This document shows positions 1-11,703 of a DNA stretch of 64,000 nucleotides, piece by piece (position 1 is the stretch's first letter; every line of letters starts with the position of its first letter). Origin of the DNA: Nemertoderma westbladi (lineage: Eukaryota > Xenacoelomorpha > Nemertodermatida > Nemertodermatidae); assembly GCA_032718475.1 (NCBI GenBank), contig JAUCBJ010009031.1, forward strand, positions 62,001 through 126,000, written 5' to 3'. Below the pieces are notes generated by a model. It did no database searches. It saw only the letters and a program-made list of their open reading frames with translations, and was not told where the DNA came from. The translations under genes were made by a program, and so were the position numbers.

Positions 1-3000
1 TTGTTTAGATTAACGAAATCAGTAGATATTGCTTGTATTAGGGATTGATAATCTTCATCTTGTTCAGCCGCTTTCTGTAATTCTTTAATTAGGGGATCTG
101 TGCAATAATTTTCTTCTGTTAGACTAATTAATGCAATATGTGTCGATGAATTTTGGGGAGGTTGGGTGTCTTCGTCATTGCCATTGGAAGGATTATCTAC
201 TGGAGCCCGGCTGAGAGCATCGGCAATTGAGTGATTTTTTCCTTTACACCATGCCACGGAGAATTGATATCGTGATTGTAAATCAGATTTAATTCGTTGG
301 AGGCGTGCGTTTTCGATTTGACCAATTGTATAATTATTGAATATAGTCAATAGAGGGCGATGATCGGTGACAACTACAAAATGGGATAAGCCTGCCACAT
401 ATAGGTTACACTTAGTAATTGCGTATTTCATGGCTAAAGCCTCTAGTTCAATCGTCGAATATCGCGATTCTGCATCGCTCAAATATCTGCTTCCGCATAA
501 CACTAATCGCCATTGAGAACTATGTTTTTGAAGCAAAACGAACCCCAGACCGTATAGTCTTGAAGCATCTGTCTCTATACGGGTTTCTTTACTCGCATCA
601 AAATGGGCTAAAATTGGGGAACTTGTGAGTACTTTCTTCACATCCTGAAATGCGATAGAGTGATTTTCTAGCCAGATGTATTCATTACGTGTTTTCAGCA
701 AGTCACGTAATGGTATTGTTACCTCGGATATTTTATCATTGAAGTTCCCCAGCTGATTGACCATTCCCAGAAATGATCTCAGTTCACTAATATTTCGGGG
801 TTCCGGAAAGTCTTTGATGGCCTTTACTTTATCGGGTTCGACCTCTATGCCATCAGTTGATATGATAAAACCTGCGAATTTAACACGATGCAGTGCTAAT
901 TTAAACTTACGTTGATTGAGAGTTACACCAAACTCTCTGCATCTTTCTAAGAGTTCTTCAACACGACGAATATGGGTATCAAGATCTTTATCGACTATGA
1001 GAATGTCGTCTACTATCTTATGGATATTCTCAATTCCATCGAATGCTAAATCTCCCCTTAGATTAAAACTATCCCCTGTGGCAATGTAGCCCATTGGGGC
1101 ACGGCAATATCTAAATCGCCCCCAGGGTGTTATAAATGTTGTATAATCACGACTATTTTCATCCAGTGCCAGTTGCCAATACCCATGCGCCGCATCCACT
1201 TTCGTAAACCACAAAGAATTGGGCGCTATCTCTGATACCACATCAAATGGTGATTTTGCATTATGTACTGGGCGTTTTACTTGGCAATTTAATTTTGTAA
1301 AATCTGCCGTTATGCGTATCCCTCCACATGGTTTAGGTACGCAGACCATGGGATGACACCAGGCCACTGGCCTGTCTCCTATTCGCTCAATAATACCTGC
1401 TTCCAGCATATTATCGATGGATTTCTTTGCCTCTTCACGATAGGAGAATGGTATTGTTCTAGCAGTATGAACTGCAAACGGTTTTGCATTTTCTTGTAAT
1501 TCAATAGTCATGGGGGGCCCTCCCATGACTCGCAACTCACCTTTTGATTTAAATACATCAGAGAATTTTGACAATAATTCTGTTTCTGTAATTTTTATGA
1601 AATTTTGTTCTGAGACATTATTACAATTCAATTCTGGCTGTGATGCTGTAGAAGTTTGTACAGCAGGTACAATGTTAGGTAATTGTACTGGGAAGTTTTC
1701 ATAAACTAAGCCCAAACCAATACATGCGCTAAGAGAAATATAAACATCCTTATCTGGAATATTTCTACAAAAAATAAAAGTTTCTTTGTGTTTCTGTGAT
1801 CCCAACATAATAAATAAGTCAAAGCATCCAATCACGTCTAATTTGGATCCATTAACACCTTCAACAGTTTCATTAAATTTATTTAACTTTGATTCATCGA
1901 TGCCAAGACTAGTTAACATTGAAATACCAGATACAGTGGCCTGAGCACCAGTGTCGGCTGTAATACATTGTTCGCCTAGGAATGTATTATTCAATGTATA
2001 AACGTTTACTGTAATTATTGGTTTCTTTCTAGAGCTTACCTGTTTATTACTGGTATCAGTTGGTGCTATTATAACAGCTGAACTTGATTTATTGTTGGAT
2101 GAATTGCCACCTCCGCCTGTATTCCTAGTGGATGTTAGGCAGGCTCGATCAAAGTGTCCCTTCTTCTTGCATTTACGACAAGTTTTTCCTGAGGCTGGGC
2201 AAGGTCTCCCATATTGGTGGGGATAATTGCCACCGCAGAAATAACAAAGTTTCTTGGCTTGAATGTTTGTGCTTTCCATAGAGTGACTTTGTTTCCGTTC
2301 CTTCCATCTGTCCCATTTCCGACCCCTGCTCATGCTGCGACCACGAAATTTTTTGTCATGTTCTTTTTCTTGCCCTGATTTATTAATGTTAATTGTTTTT
2401 CCACCAGATGCTGATCGGAGTTTTTCATCATCCTGCTTTGCTGTCTCCATGTTCCGACAGAGAGTTAAGGTCTCGTCTAGGGTTAAAGCTGGCTTTTTAC
2501 TCAATAACTCTTGGCGTACTTCATCGTCATTTATGCCACAGGTTATAAGTGTAGTGAGCCAATCGTCTTGAGTCATTGACGCTAATTCGGCGGTGTCAGC
2601 CAATTCGCGCAATTTTAAATAATAATCATCAAATAATTCTCGATCCTTTTGGGTTCGCCTTACCAGTTGAAAACGGTCTACTGCTACATTGCATTTTCCC
2701 TTTAAGTATAGTCGGATTTGGATGAGAACTTCTTTGAGAGTCATCTCAGTGTCCTGTGGGATTCTCATAATTGTTTTAATTCGTTCCAAAAGATCGGGAG
2801 AGCAATAAGACCAGAACATTGCTAATTGTTCCTCTCTGGTGCGTTCGCGAAGTTTAACCACAGTTTCATAATTGGCCCAGGATGGTTCCCAACGTTTAAA
2901 TGTTTTGTAGTCCACAGTATCCATTAAGGTGTCTGGGATTTTAGCAGTTGCTTTAACTGTATCTCGAGGATTTCTTACAGGGTTTATTGGATCCCCGCCT

Positions 3001-3407
3001 CTTGGAGTTCCATCAGTGCCTGAAGAAGAAGGAAGTCGAAGTGATTGTAGAAGAGACTTCATTTCTTCATCCCGGATTCGACTTTCCTGCTCCTGGTGCC
3101 TCCTGTCTTCTTCACGTTGTTGCAGCATGTGTGCAAACATCCTCTGCATCATAGATAGCGTATCCGAATCCTGTTCTACTGGATGTTGCCGGTAGGCTCC
3201 TCTTGAATCTTCCTTAGACATAGCTGTAATGTTATCGTGGTGTTTTTGTATTGCCACTTTTAGCATACTACACATTCGCGCTGTTGACTGTTTAGAATCC
3301 CACTGCATGGACAAAACATCGAATGCCGCGTGGATTTCCTCACGAGATAGCTGTTCTATCTCATCATTGGAGAGTTGGAGAGTCTCATCTAGCGTTCTCT
3401 CCATCAT
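1..3407 (-). CDS. Ty3/gypsy-type gag-pol polyprotein, partial at the left window edge
   Basis: One frame stays open from the paired ATG codons at 3407-3402 to base 1, about 1,135 codons, and leaves the window before integrase. I read the minus strand and checked that the landmarks share one frame. They are a gag region with a Gln/Arg/Glu-rich coiled stretch near residues 85-125, two zinc knuckles beginning CYFCGGNYPHQYG and CRKCKKKGHFDRAC near residues 388-415, and an aspartic protease with ADTGAQATVSG (catalytic Asp about residue 485). RT follows, with KVDAAHGYWQLAL near 737 and a VDDIL active-site box near 800, then RNase H with ETDASRLYG near 950 and a KGKNHSIADALSRAP tether-type motif near 1055. 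The order gag-protease-RT-RNase H is that of the Ty3/gypsy superfamily. No stop interrupts it, so the copy may be young. The LTR was not identified. Confidence 0.9.
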   Translation of the reverse strand, partial: MMERTLDETLQLSNDEIEQLSREEIHAAFDVLSMQWDSKQSTARMCSMLKVAIQKHHDNITAMSKEDSRGAYRQHPVEQDSDTLSMMQRMFAHMLQQREEDRRHQEQESRIRDEEMKSLLQSLRLPSSSGTDGTPRGGDPINPVRNPRDTVKATAKIPDTLMDTVDYKTFKRWEPSWANYETVVKLRERTREEQLAMFWSYCSPDLLERIKTIMRIPQDTEMTLKEVLIQIRLYLKGKCNVAVDRFQLVRRTQKDRELFDDYYLKLRELADTAELASMTQDDWLTTLITCGINDDEVRQELLSKKPALTLDETLTLCRNMETAKQDDEKLRSASGGKTININKSGQEKEHDKKFRGRSMSRGRKWDRWKERKQSHSMESTNIQAKKLCYFCGGNYPHQYGRPCPASGKTCRKCKKKGHFDRACLTSTRNTGGGGNSSNNKSSSAVIIAPTDTSNKQVSSRKKPIITVNVYTLNNTFLGEQCITADTGAQATVSGISMLTSLGIDESKLNKFNETVEGVNGSKLDVIGCFDLFIMLGSQKHKETFIFCRNIPDKDVYISLSACIGLGLVYENFPVQLPNIVPAVQTSTASQPELNCNNVSEQNFIKITETELLSKFSDVFKSKGELRVMGGPPMTIELQENAKPFAVHTARTIPFSYREEAKKSIDNMLEAGIIERIGDRPVAWCHPMVCVPKPCGGIRITADFTKLNCQVKRPVHNAKSPFDVVSEIAPNSLWFTKVDAAHGYWQLALDENSRDYTTFITPWGRFRYCRAPMGYIATGDSFNLRGDLAFDGIENIHKIVDDILIVDKDLDTHIRRVEELLERCREFGVTLNQRKFKLALHRVKFAGFIISTDGIEVEPDKVKAIKDFPEPRNISELRSFLGMVNQLGNFNDKISEVTIPLRDLLKTRNEYIWLENHSIAFQDVKKVLTSSPILAHFDASKETRIETDASRLYGLGFVLLQKHSSQWRLVLCGSRYLSDAESRYSTIELEALAMKYAITKCNLYVAGLSHFVVVTDHRPLLTIFNNYTIGQIENARLQRIKSDLQSRYQFSVAWCKGKNHSIADALSRAPVDNPSNGNDEDTQPPQNSSTHIALISLTEENYCTDPLIKELQKAAEQDEDYQSLIQAISTDFVNLN

Positions 3408-3687
3408 CAGTATAAGTTTACCGAACCGTAAGTGGCTTAGGCCTACTGTTTATGGATGTAGATAAATAGGCCTGGCATAGGCTACTAGGCTAGTCTGGCG
3501 GATTGGTCGGTAATTATGTATATCAACGTTCGCGAAGTTGGTACCGGTAGTGGAGAATCTGGCAGGTTCAGCAGTACGTTTTTACCGGTACCAGTATAGT
3601 GGTTATGTGAACAGCCCCCCGGTATATATATAGATAGAAGGTACACATACAGACAGATACAATCCATGGCCTAATACATATACAACA
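3408..3687. other. Leader upstream of the gypsy frame; nothing else recognised
   Basis: This 280-bp segment lies between the gypsy start codons and the hexamer array. It should hold the 5' leader, the primer binding site and perhaps the LTR end. I could not identify a tRNA-complementary primer site or a TG..CA border, and there is no second LTR copy to compare with. Confidence 0.4.
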
Positions 3688-4118
<431 letters not shown>

Positions 4119-5484
4119 GACAAGGACTTTAATGTTCCCAGGTTTTGAATTCTACTGTATGGGTGTATTGCATGGAAATAAACCTACTGTATAAACTTTG
4201 GCGTTAAATAATTTACGGATGCCCATTTATCATTAATCAGGTGATTTACAAATTATAATAATGTTACGGTTCATGGTTGCTATTGTTAAAGATCGTCGAA
4301 ATCTCCTGAGGTAAGTATCGTAATTGTAACACAGACAGTTCTTCGCGTTTCGAATGTATCAATAAAGGTAAATGGAACTACTGATTCTCGAAGAAGACGT
4401 TCGTCCCATTCCATTCCATTCCAATAAAATAAAGAATATAATAATTAAATATTTAATTAAATAATATATTCATAACACTTATTTGTTTCTCTGAGCAAAA
4501 TTACTATGCGTTGAAAATTTGCAATTGACAACCAATATTATACTCCCTAGCTTTAGGTAATTTCTGGTGCAGTTTATGTAATATAACATACTTTTTTCGT
4601 AACACCTAGTCATCTGGTGTATGTCTAAACCAAATGGTTATTGATTAATTATGTTTTACCATTGAAAATAAAAGCGTTTTTAGATATTCTTGTTCTAAGT
4701 TGTAGGAGGTCATTTATACTAATTGCGATTATAAATTTAATTAGTGCCTTGGAAGTATTTGATTGTATGTACAATTCTATATATCAAGCCTGTTTACGTA
4801 TACGATTTTATAGCAGAGTGACATTGTAACGTATGTACGCTTCAAGTATATTTGTTTATATTGAATCCGATTTTGACAGTAAGTATATATTATTATGTAC
4901 GCTTCAAGTGCCTTCACAATTATTTTCAAGTTTTTCGTAATTTGTATATTTCTATCATGTTGTTCTTATTTTTATTTGGGTAATTTTTTGTTTGTCCTTG
5001 ACCACAAAAAATTAGGGGACTGTATTCGGTTCCATGAAATACATTCAGTTCATCTAACCCCTATAGGAAAATGCCAAACCCAACTGTATTGTTACCTACT
5101 CATCAGCTGTTTTGAAACACCAATTATCCCCTTCTACCAGGCAGTACTGGTGCATCAACCATTAATGTAAGCTGGGGACAAGGAAACGACTTCCTATTGG
5201 ATATTGAGGAATAGGTATTCTTACTGGGCTAATATTGGTAGCATAATACTTCATATATATTAAACATTCATTGGTTTTATTCATAGATAGAAGTTGTGCA
5301 GTTATATTACTTTGTTACTAAAACTAATGGTCTCCCCTAAGGAGCCATTAAATTCCCGAGCTGTTGCCAGTTATATATTATTATTATACTGTCCTTTTAT
5401 AAACTCAAGTTATTTGCAACGCTCCGTTGGATAAGATTCCAAATTAGGGGAAAAGACCCCGGATTATGCCCGGTATAGCATACA
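4119..5484. other. A+T-rich intergenic sequence, nothing recognised
   Basis: I see no supported exon, RNA gene or transposon terminus here. There is a short ATTCC-rich run near 4409-4425. Short open frames lack homologous features and are not annotated. Confidence 0.5.
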
Positions 5485-5817
5485 ACATGCACATGCACAT
5501 GCACATGCACATGCACATGCACATGCACATGCACATGCACATGCACATGCACATGCACATGCACATGCACATGCACATGCACATGCACATGCACATGCAC
5601 ATGCACATGCACATGCACATGCACATGCACATGCACATGCACATGCACATGCACATGCACATGCACATGCACATGCACATGCACATGCACATGCACATGC
5701 ACATGCACATGCACGTGCACATGCACATGCACATGCACATGCACATGCACATGCACATGCACATGCACATGCACATGCTCATGCACATGCACATGCTCAT
5801 GCACATGCACATGCACA
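5485..5817. repeat. Hexanucleotide array (ACATGC)n, about 330 bp
   Basis: About 55 copies of ACATGC with rare point variants (ACGTGC near 5715, CTCATG near 5778 and 5796). Every base alternates purine and pyrimidine over the array. The Met-His, Val-His and Cys-Met repeat frames on both strands follow from the repeat and are not genes. Confidence 0.97.
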
Positions 5818-7316
5818 GCAACCCTGTCTCTACAAGGAAAGACACACATCAACCCTGTCTCTACAAGGAAAGACACACATCAACCCTGTCTAGCATCGAA
5901 TTATAATGAATGTCTACAAGGAAAGACACATCAACCCTGTCTCTACAAGGAAAGACACATCAACCCTGTCTCTACAAGGAAAGACACATCAACCCTGTCT
6001 CTACAAGGAAAGACACACATCAACCCTGTCTCTACAAGGAAAGACACACATCAACCCTGTCTCTACAAGGAAAGACACACATCAACCCTGTCTCTACAAG
6101 GAAAGACACACATCAACCCTGTCTCTACAAGGAAAGACAAACATTAACCCTGTCTCTACAAGGAAAGACACACATTAACCCTGTCTCTACAAGGAAAGAC
6201 ACACATCAACCCTGTCTCTACAAGGAAAGACACACATCAACCCTGTCTAGCATCGAATTATAATGAATGTCTACAAGGAAAGACACACATCAACCCTGTC
6301 TCTACAAGGAAAGACACACATCAACCCTGTCTCTACAAGGAAAGACACACATCAACCCTGTCTAGCATCGAAATATAATGAAAGTCTACAAGGAAAGACA
6401 CACATCAACCCTGTCTAGCATCGAATTATAATGAAAGTCTACAAGTAAAGACACACATCAACCCTGTCTAGCATCGAATTATAATGAAAGTCTACAAGGA
6501 AAGACACAAGTCAACCCTGTCTAGCATCGAAATATAATGAAAGACTACAAGGAAAGACACACATCAACCCTGCTAGCATCGAAATATAATGAAAGTCTAC
6601 AAGGAAAGACACAAGTCAACCCTGTCTAGCATTGAAATATAATGAAAGACTACAAGGAAAGACACACATCAACCCTGTCTAGCATCGAAATATAATGAAA
6701 GACTACAAATAAAGACACACATCAACCCTGTCTAGCATCGAATTATAATGAAAGTCTACAAATAAAGACACATCAACCCTGTCTAGCATCGAATTATAAT
6801 GAAAGTCTACAAGGAAAGACACAAGTCAACCCTGTCTAGCATCGAAATATAATGAAAGACTACAAGGAAAGACACACATCAACCCTGTCTAGCATCGAAT
6901 TATAATGAAAGTCTACAAATAAAGACACATCAACCCTGTCTAGCATCGAATTATAATGAAAGTCTACAAGGAAAGACACAAGTCAACCCTGTCTAGCATC
7001 GAAATATAATGAAAGACTACAAGGAAAGACACACATCAACCCTGTCTAGCATCGAAATATAATGAAAGACTACAAATAAAGACACACATCAACCCTGTCT
7101 AGCATCGAATTATAATGAAAGTCTACAAATAAAGACACATCAACCCTGTCTAGCATCGAATTATAATGAAAGTCTACAAGGAAAGACACAAGTCAACCCT
7201 GTCTAGCATCGAAATATAATGAAAGACTACAAGGAAAGACACACATCAACCCTGTCTAGCATCGAAATATAATGAAAGACTACAAGGAAAGACACACATC
7301 AACCCTGTCTAGCATC
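5818..7316. repeat. Minisatellite with 31-bp and 53-bp unit forms
   Basis: The left half is mostly 31-bp units of the form CTCTACAAGGAAAGACACAC plus ATCAACCCTGT. The right half is mostly longer units of about 53 bp, which add a segment containing AGCATCGAATTATAATGAAA before the shared core. Variants within the long unit (GGAAAG or AATAAAG, CACACATC or CACAAGTC) recur in groups, which suggests higher-order copying. Confidence 0.95.
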
Positions 7317-7931
7317 TTTGATGTCTCTGACTGAAATTAATGATATGGTGGAAAAACATAAAATGTTATCGCAGAGTCCATTTATTCAAAACGTAAACAG
7401 TCAAATCGACGTCATCACAATCTTCCCTTCCTTCCATAACATAAATGCCTCCCTTAGTGAAAAGTTGTTATTAATTATCTCAACCATTAGCGACCGCATC
7501 CATTAGTAGCCAAACTATTATAAGCAGAGTTAACTCTCCTATGCCGTTATCTTATGTCAGTTCCAATTATTCAAAATTACTTTTAAGATTTCATTAAGGT
7601 TATTAAAAAATCGCAGGAATGCCATTAAATTCATAACAACCCCGGATAAACATAAATGCCAATAACATAAAAATAAGAATAATTAATGTGTTTGAATATG
7701 TAACAGTATCATGTTGTATTATTGGACATGAAATACACACCCAATCTCGTAGTATCATGAAGTAATAAAAAATTTGATGTGAAAAAATTATAAAAAATTA
7801 TAAATCTAGGCTTTAATTTTACTAATAAAAATACAAAGTTTAGTAAAGTGAAAATCACTGATTTGATGTTTATAATAAAATAGATTAGAGGGAAGCGAAC
7901 ATAATGTAACAAATATTTACAGTCGCTATTC
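7317..7931 (-). other. Probable 3' UTR and downstream flank of the cytochrome b561 gene
   Basis: This A+T-rich segment lies directly downstream, in minus-strand sense, of the stop codon at 7932. An ATTAAA hexamer on the minus strand at 7817-7812 could serve as a polyadenylation signal about 115 nt after the stop. I see no other gene in it. Confidence 0.35.
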
Positions 7932-8080
7932 TTAAATGCTTATGATCATCCCTATGACAGCCCATCCAGACGCCAAGGAGATAAACAAATCCAAAACATA
8001 AAGAAGGAATATAATTTTCCCATTTCGATTTCTCATAGGATCATCGGGTTCCATCGTTTGGTTATCCACATCATCTTTAC
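7932..8080 (-). CDS. FRRS1: Terminal coding exon of FRRS1-like gene (cytochrome b561 family)
   Basis: The exon begins after a good acceptor (TTCTTCACATTGTTTTAG read on the minus strand) and ends at TAA 7934-7932. It supplies the last two bases of the Gly codon split from the preceding exon at 38459, so the phase matches exactly. It encodes about 49 residues: a charged linker (GKDDVDNQTMEPDDPMRNRN) and one hydrophobic segment, IIFLLYVLDLFISLASGWAV, then a short tail. Ferric-chelate reductase 1-type proteins often end with an extra membrane helix after the b561 core, which fits. The preceding intron is 30.4 kb long and full of repeats; the 40-bp array starts only 32 nt from this acceptor. Confidence 0.7.
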
Positions 8081-8112
8081 CTAAAACAATGTGAAGAAAT
8101 ATAATGTGAATA

Positions 8113-11100
8113 AATAATGTGATATACATTAAACAATTATGTAAGGGGCACAAATGATGTGATATACATTAAACAATTATGTAAGGGGCACAAATGATGT
8201 GATATACATTAAACAATTATGTAAGGGGCACAAATGATGTGATATACATTAAACAATTATGTAAGGGGCACAAATGATTGATATACATTAAACAATTATG
8301 CAAGGGGAGCAAATGATGTGATATACATTAAACAATTATGTAAGGGGCACAAATGATTGATATACATTAAACAATTATGTAAGGGGCACAAATAATGTGA
8401 TATACATTAAACAATTATGTAAGGGGCACAAATGATTGATATACATTAAACAATTATGCAAGGGGAGCAAATGATGTGATATACATTAAACAATTATGTA
8501 AGGGGCACAAATGATTGATATACATTAAACAATTATGTAAGGGGCACAAATAATGTGATATACATTAAACAATTATGTAAGGGGCACAAATGATGTGATA
8601 TACATTAAACAATTATGTAAGGGGCACAAATGATTGATATACATTAAACAATTATGTAAGGGGCACAAATGATGTGATATACATTAAACAATTATGTAAG
8701 GGGCACAAATGATGTGATATACATTAAACAATTATGTAAGGGGCACAAATGATGTGATATACATTAAACAATTATGTAAGGGGCACAAATGATGTGATAT
8801 ACATTAAACAATTATGTAAGGGGCACAAATGATGTGATATACATTAAACAATTATGCAAGGGGCGCAAATGATGTGATATACATTAAACAATTATGTAAG
8901 GGGCACAAATGATTGATATACATTAAACAATTATGCAAGGGGAGCAAATGATGTGATATACATTAAACAATTATGTAAGGGGCACAAATGATTGATATAC
9001 ATTAAACAATTATGTAAGGGGCACAAATAATGTGATATACATTAAACAATTATGTAAGGGGCACAAATAATGTGATATACATTAAACAATTATGCAAGGG
9101 GCGCAAATGATGTGATATACATTAAACAATTATGTAAGGGGCATAAATGATGTGATATTCATTAAACAATTATGTAAGGGGCACAAATGATTGATATACA
9201 TTAAACAATTATGTAAGGGGCACAAATAATGTGATATACATTAAACAATTATGTAAGGGGCATAAATGATGTGATATACATTAAACGATTATGTAAGGGG
9301 CATAAATAATGTGATATTCATTAAACAATTATGTAAGGGGCACAAATGATGTGATATACATTAAACAGTTATGTAAGGGGCACAAATGATGTGATATACA
9401 TTAAACAATTATGCAAGGGGCACAAATAATGTGATATACATCAAACAATTACGTAAGGGGCACAAATAATGTGATATACATTAAACAATTATGTAAGGGG
9501 CACAAATAATGTGATATACATTAAACAATTATGTAAGGGGCATAAATAATGTGATATTCATTAAACAATTATGTAAGGGGCACAAATGATGTGATATACA
9601 TTAAACAATTATGTAAGGGGCACAAATGATGTGATATACATTAAACAATTATGTAAGGGGCATAAATAATGTGATATACATTAAACAATTATGTAAGGGG
9701 CATAAATGATGTGATATACATTAAACAATTATGTAAGGGGCACAAATGATGTGATATACATTAAACAATTATGTAAGGGGCACAAATGATGTGATTTACA
9801 TTAAACAATTATGTAAGGGGCACAAATAATGTGATATACATTAAACAATTATGTAAGGGGCACAAATGATTGATATACATTAAATAATTATGTAAGGGGC
9901 ACAAATGATGTGATATACATTAAACAATTATGTAAGGGGCACAAATGATGTGATATACATTAAACAATTATGTAAGGGGCACAAATAATGTGATATACAT
10001 TAAACAATTATGTAAGGGGCATAAATGATGTGATATACATTAAACAATTATGTAAGGGGCACAAATGATGTGATATACATTAAACAATTATGTAAGGGGC
10101 ACAAATGATGTGATATACATTAAACAATTATGTAAGGGGCACAAATGATGTGATATACATTAAACAATTATGTAAGGGGCACAAATGATGTGATATACAT
10201 TAAACAATTATGTAAGGGGCACAAATGATGTGATATACATTAAACAATTATGTAAGGGGCACAAATAATGTGATATACATTAAACAATTATGTAAGGGGC
10301 ATAAATGATGTGATATACATTAAACAATTATGTAAGGGGCACAAATGATGTGATATACATTAAACAATTATGTAAGGGGCACAAATGATGTGATTTACAT
10401 TAAACAATTATGTAAGGGGCACAAATAATGTGATATACATTAAACAATTATGTAAGGGGCACAAATGATTGATATACATTAAACAATTATGTAAGGGGCA
10501 CAAATGATGTGATATACATTAAACAATTATGTAAGGGGCACAAATGATGTGATATACATTAAACAATTATTTGAGGGGCACAAATAATGTGATATACATT
10601 AAACAATTATGTAAGGGGCACAAATGATGTGATATACATTAAACAATTATGTAAGGGGCACAAATGATGTGATATACATTAAACAATTATGTAAGGGGCA
10701 CAAATGATGTGATATACATTAAACAATTATGTAAGGGGCACAAATGATGTGATATACATTAAACAATTATGTAAGGGGCACAAATGATGTGATATACATT
10801 AAACAATTATGTAAGGGGCACAAATGATGTGATATACATTAAACAATTATGTAAGGGGCACAAATGATGTGATATACATTAAACAATTATGTAAGGGGCA
10901 CATATGATGTGATATACATTAAACAATTATGTAAGGGGCACAAATGATGTGATATACATTAAACAATTATGTAAGGGGCACAAATGATGTGATATACATT
11001 AAACAATTATGTAAGGGGCACAAATGATGTGATATACATTAAACAATTATGTAAGGGGCACAAATGATGTGATATACATTAAACAATTATGTAAGGGGCA

Positions 11101-11703
11101 CAAATGATGTGATATACATTAAACAATTATGTAAAGGGCACAAATGATGTGATATACATTAAACAATTATGTAAGGGGCACAAATGATGTGATATACATT
11201 AAACAATTATGTAAGGGGCACAAATGATGTGATATACATTAAACAATTATGTAAGGGGCACAAATGATGTGGTATACATTAAACAATTATGTAAGGGGCA
11301 TAAATAATGTGATATACATTAAACAATTATGTAAGGGGCACAAATGATGTGATATACATTAAACAATTATGTAAGGGGCACAAATGATGTGATATACATT
11401 AAACAATTATGTAAGGGGCACAAATGATGTGATATACATTAAACAATTATGTAAAGGGCACAAATGATGTGATATACATTAAACAATTATGTAAGGGGCA
11501 CAAATGATGTGATATACATTAAACAATTATGTAAGGGGCACAAATGATGTGATATACATTAAACAATTATGTAAGGGGCACAAATGATGTGATATACATT
11601 AAACAATTATGTAAAGGGCACAAATGATGTGATATACATTAAACAATTATGTAAGGGGCACAAATGATGTGATATACATTAAACAATTATGTAAGGGGCA
11701 CAA
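8113..11703. repeat. 40-bp satellite array, block 1 (about 90 units)
   Basis: The unit is GATGTGATATACATTAAACA followed by ATTATGTAAGGGGCACAAAT. Many left-hand units lack two bases (GATTGATATAC, 38 bp) or carry GCAAGGGGAG. The right-hand two thirds is much more uniform, so homogenisation is recent there. The array lies in the last intron of the FRRS1-like gene. Confidence 0.97.

Noticed and set aside
5397-5906. Met-His, Val-His and Cys-Met repeat proteins
   Set aside because: All are translations of (ACATGC)n in different frames.
5818-7316. CRISPR-like alternation of repeat and spacer
   Set aside because: Units vary only by shared indels, there are no unique spacers, and the context is eukaryotic.
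7318-7506. Small plus-strand protein of 62 codons
   Set aside because: Begins at the minisatellite edge, lies antisense to the probable 3' flank of the host gene, and has no motif or splice support.
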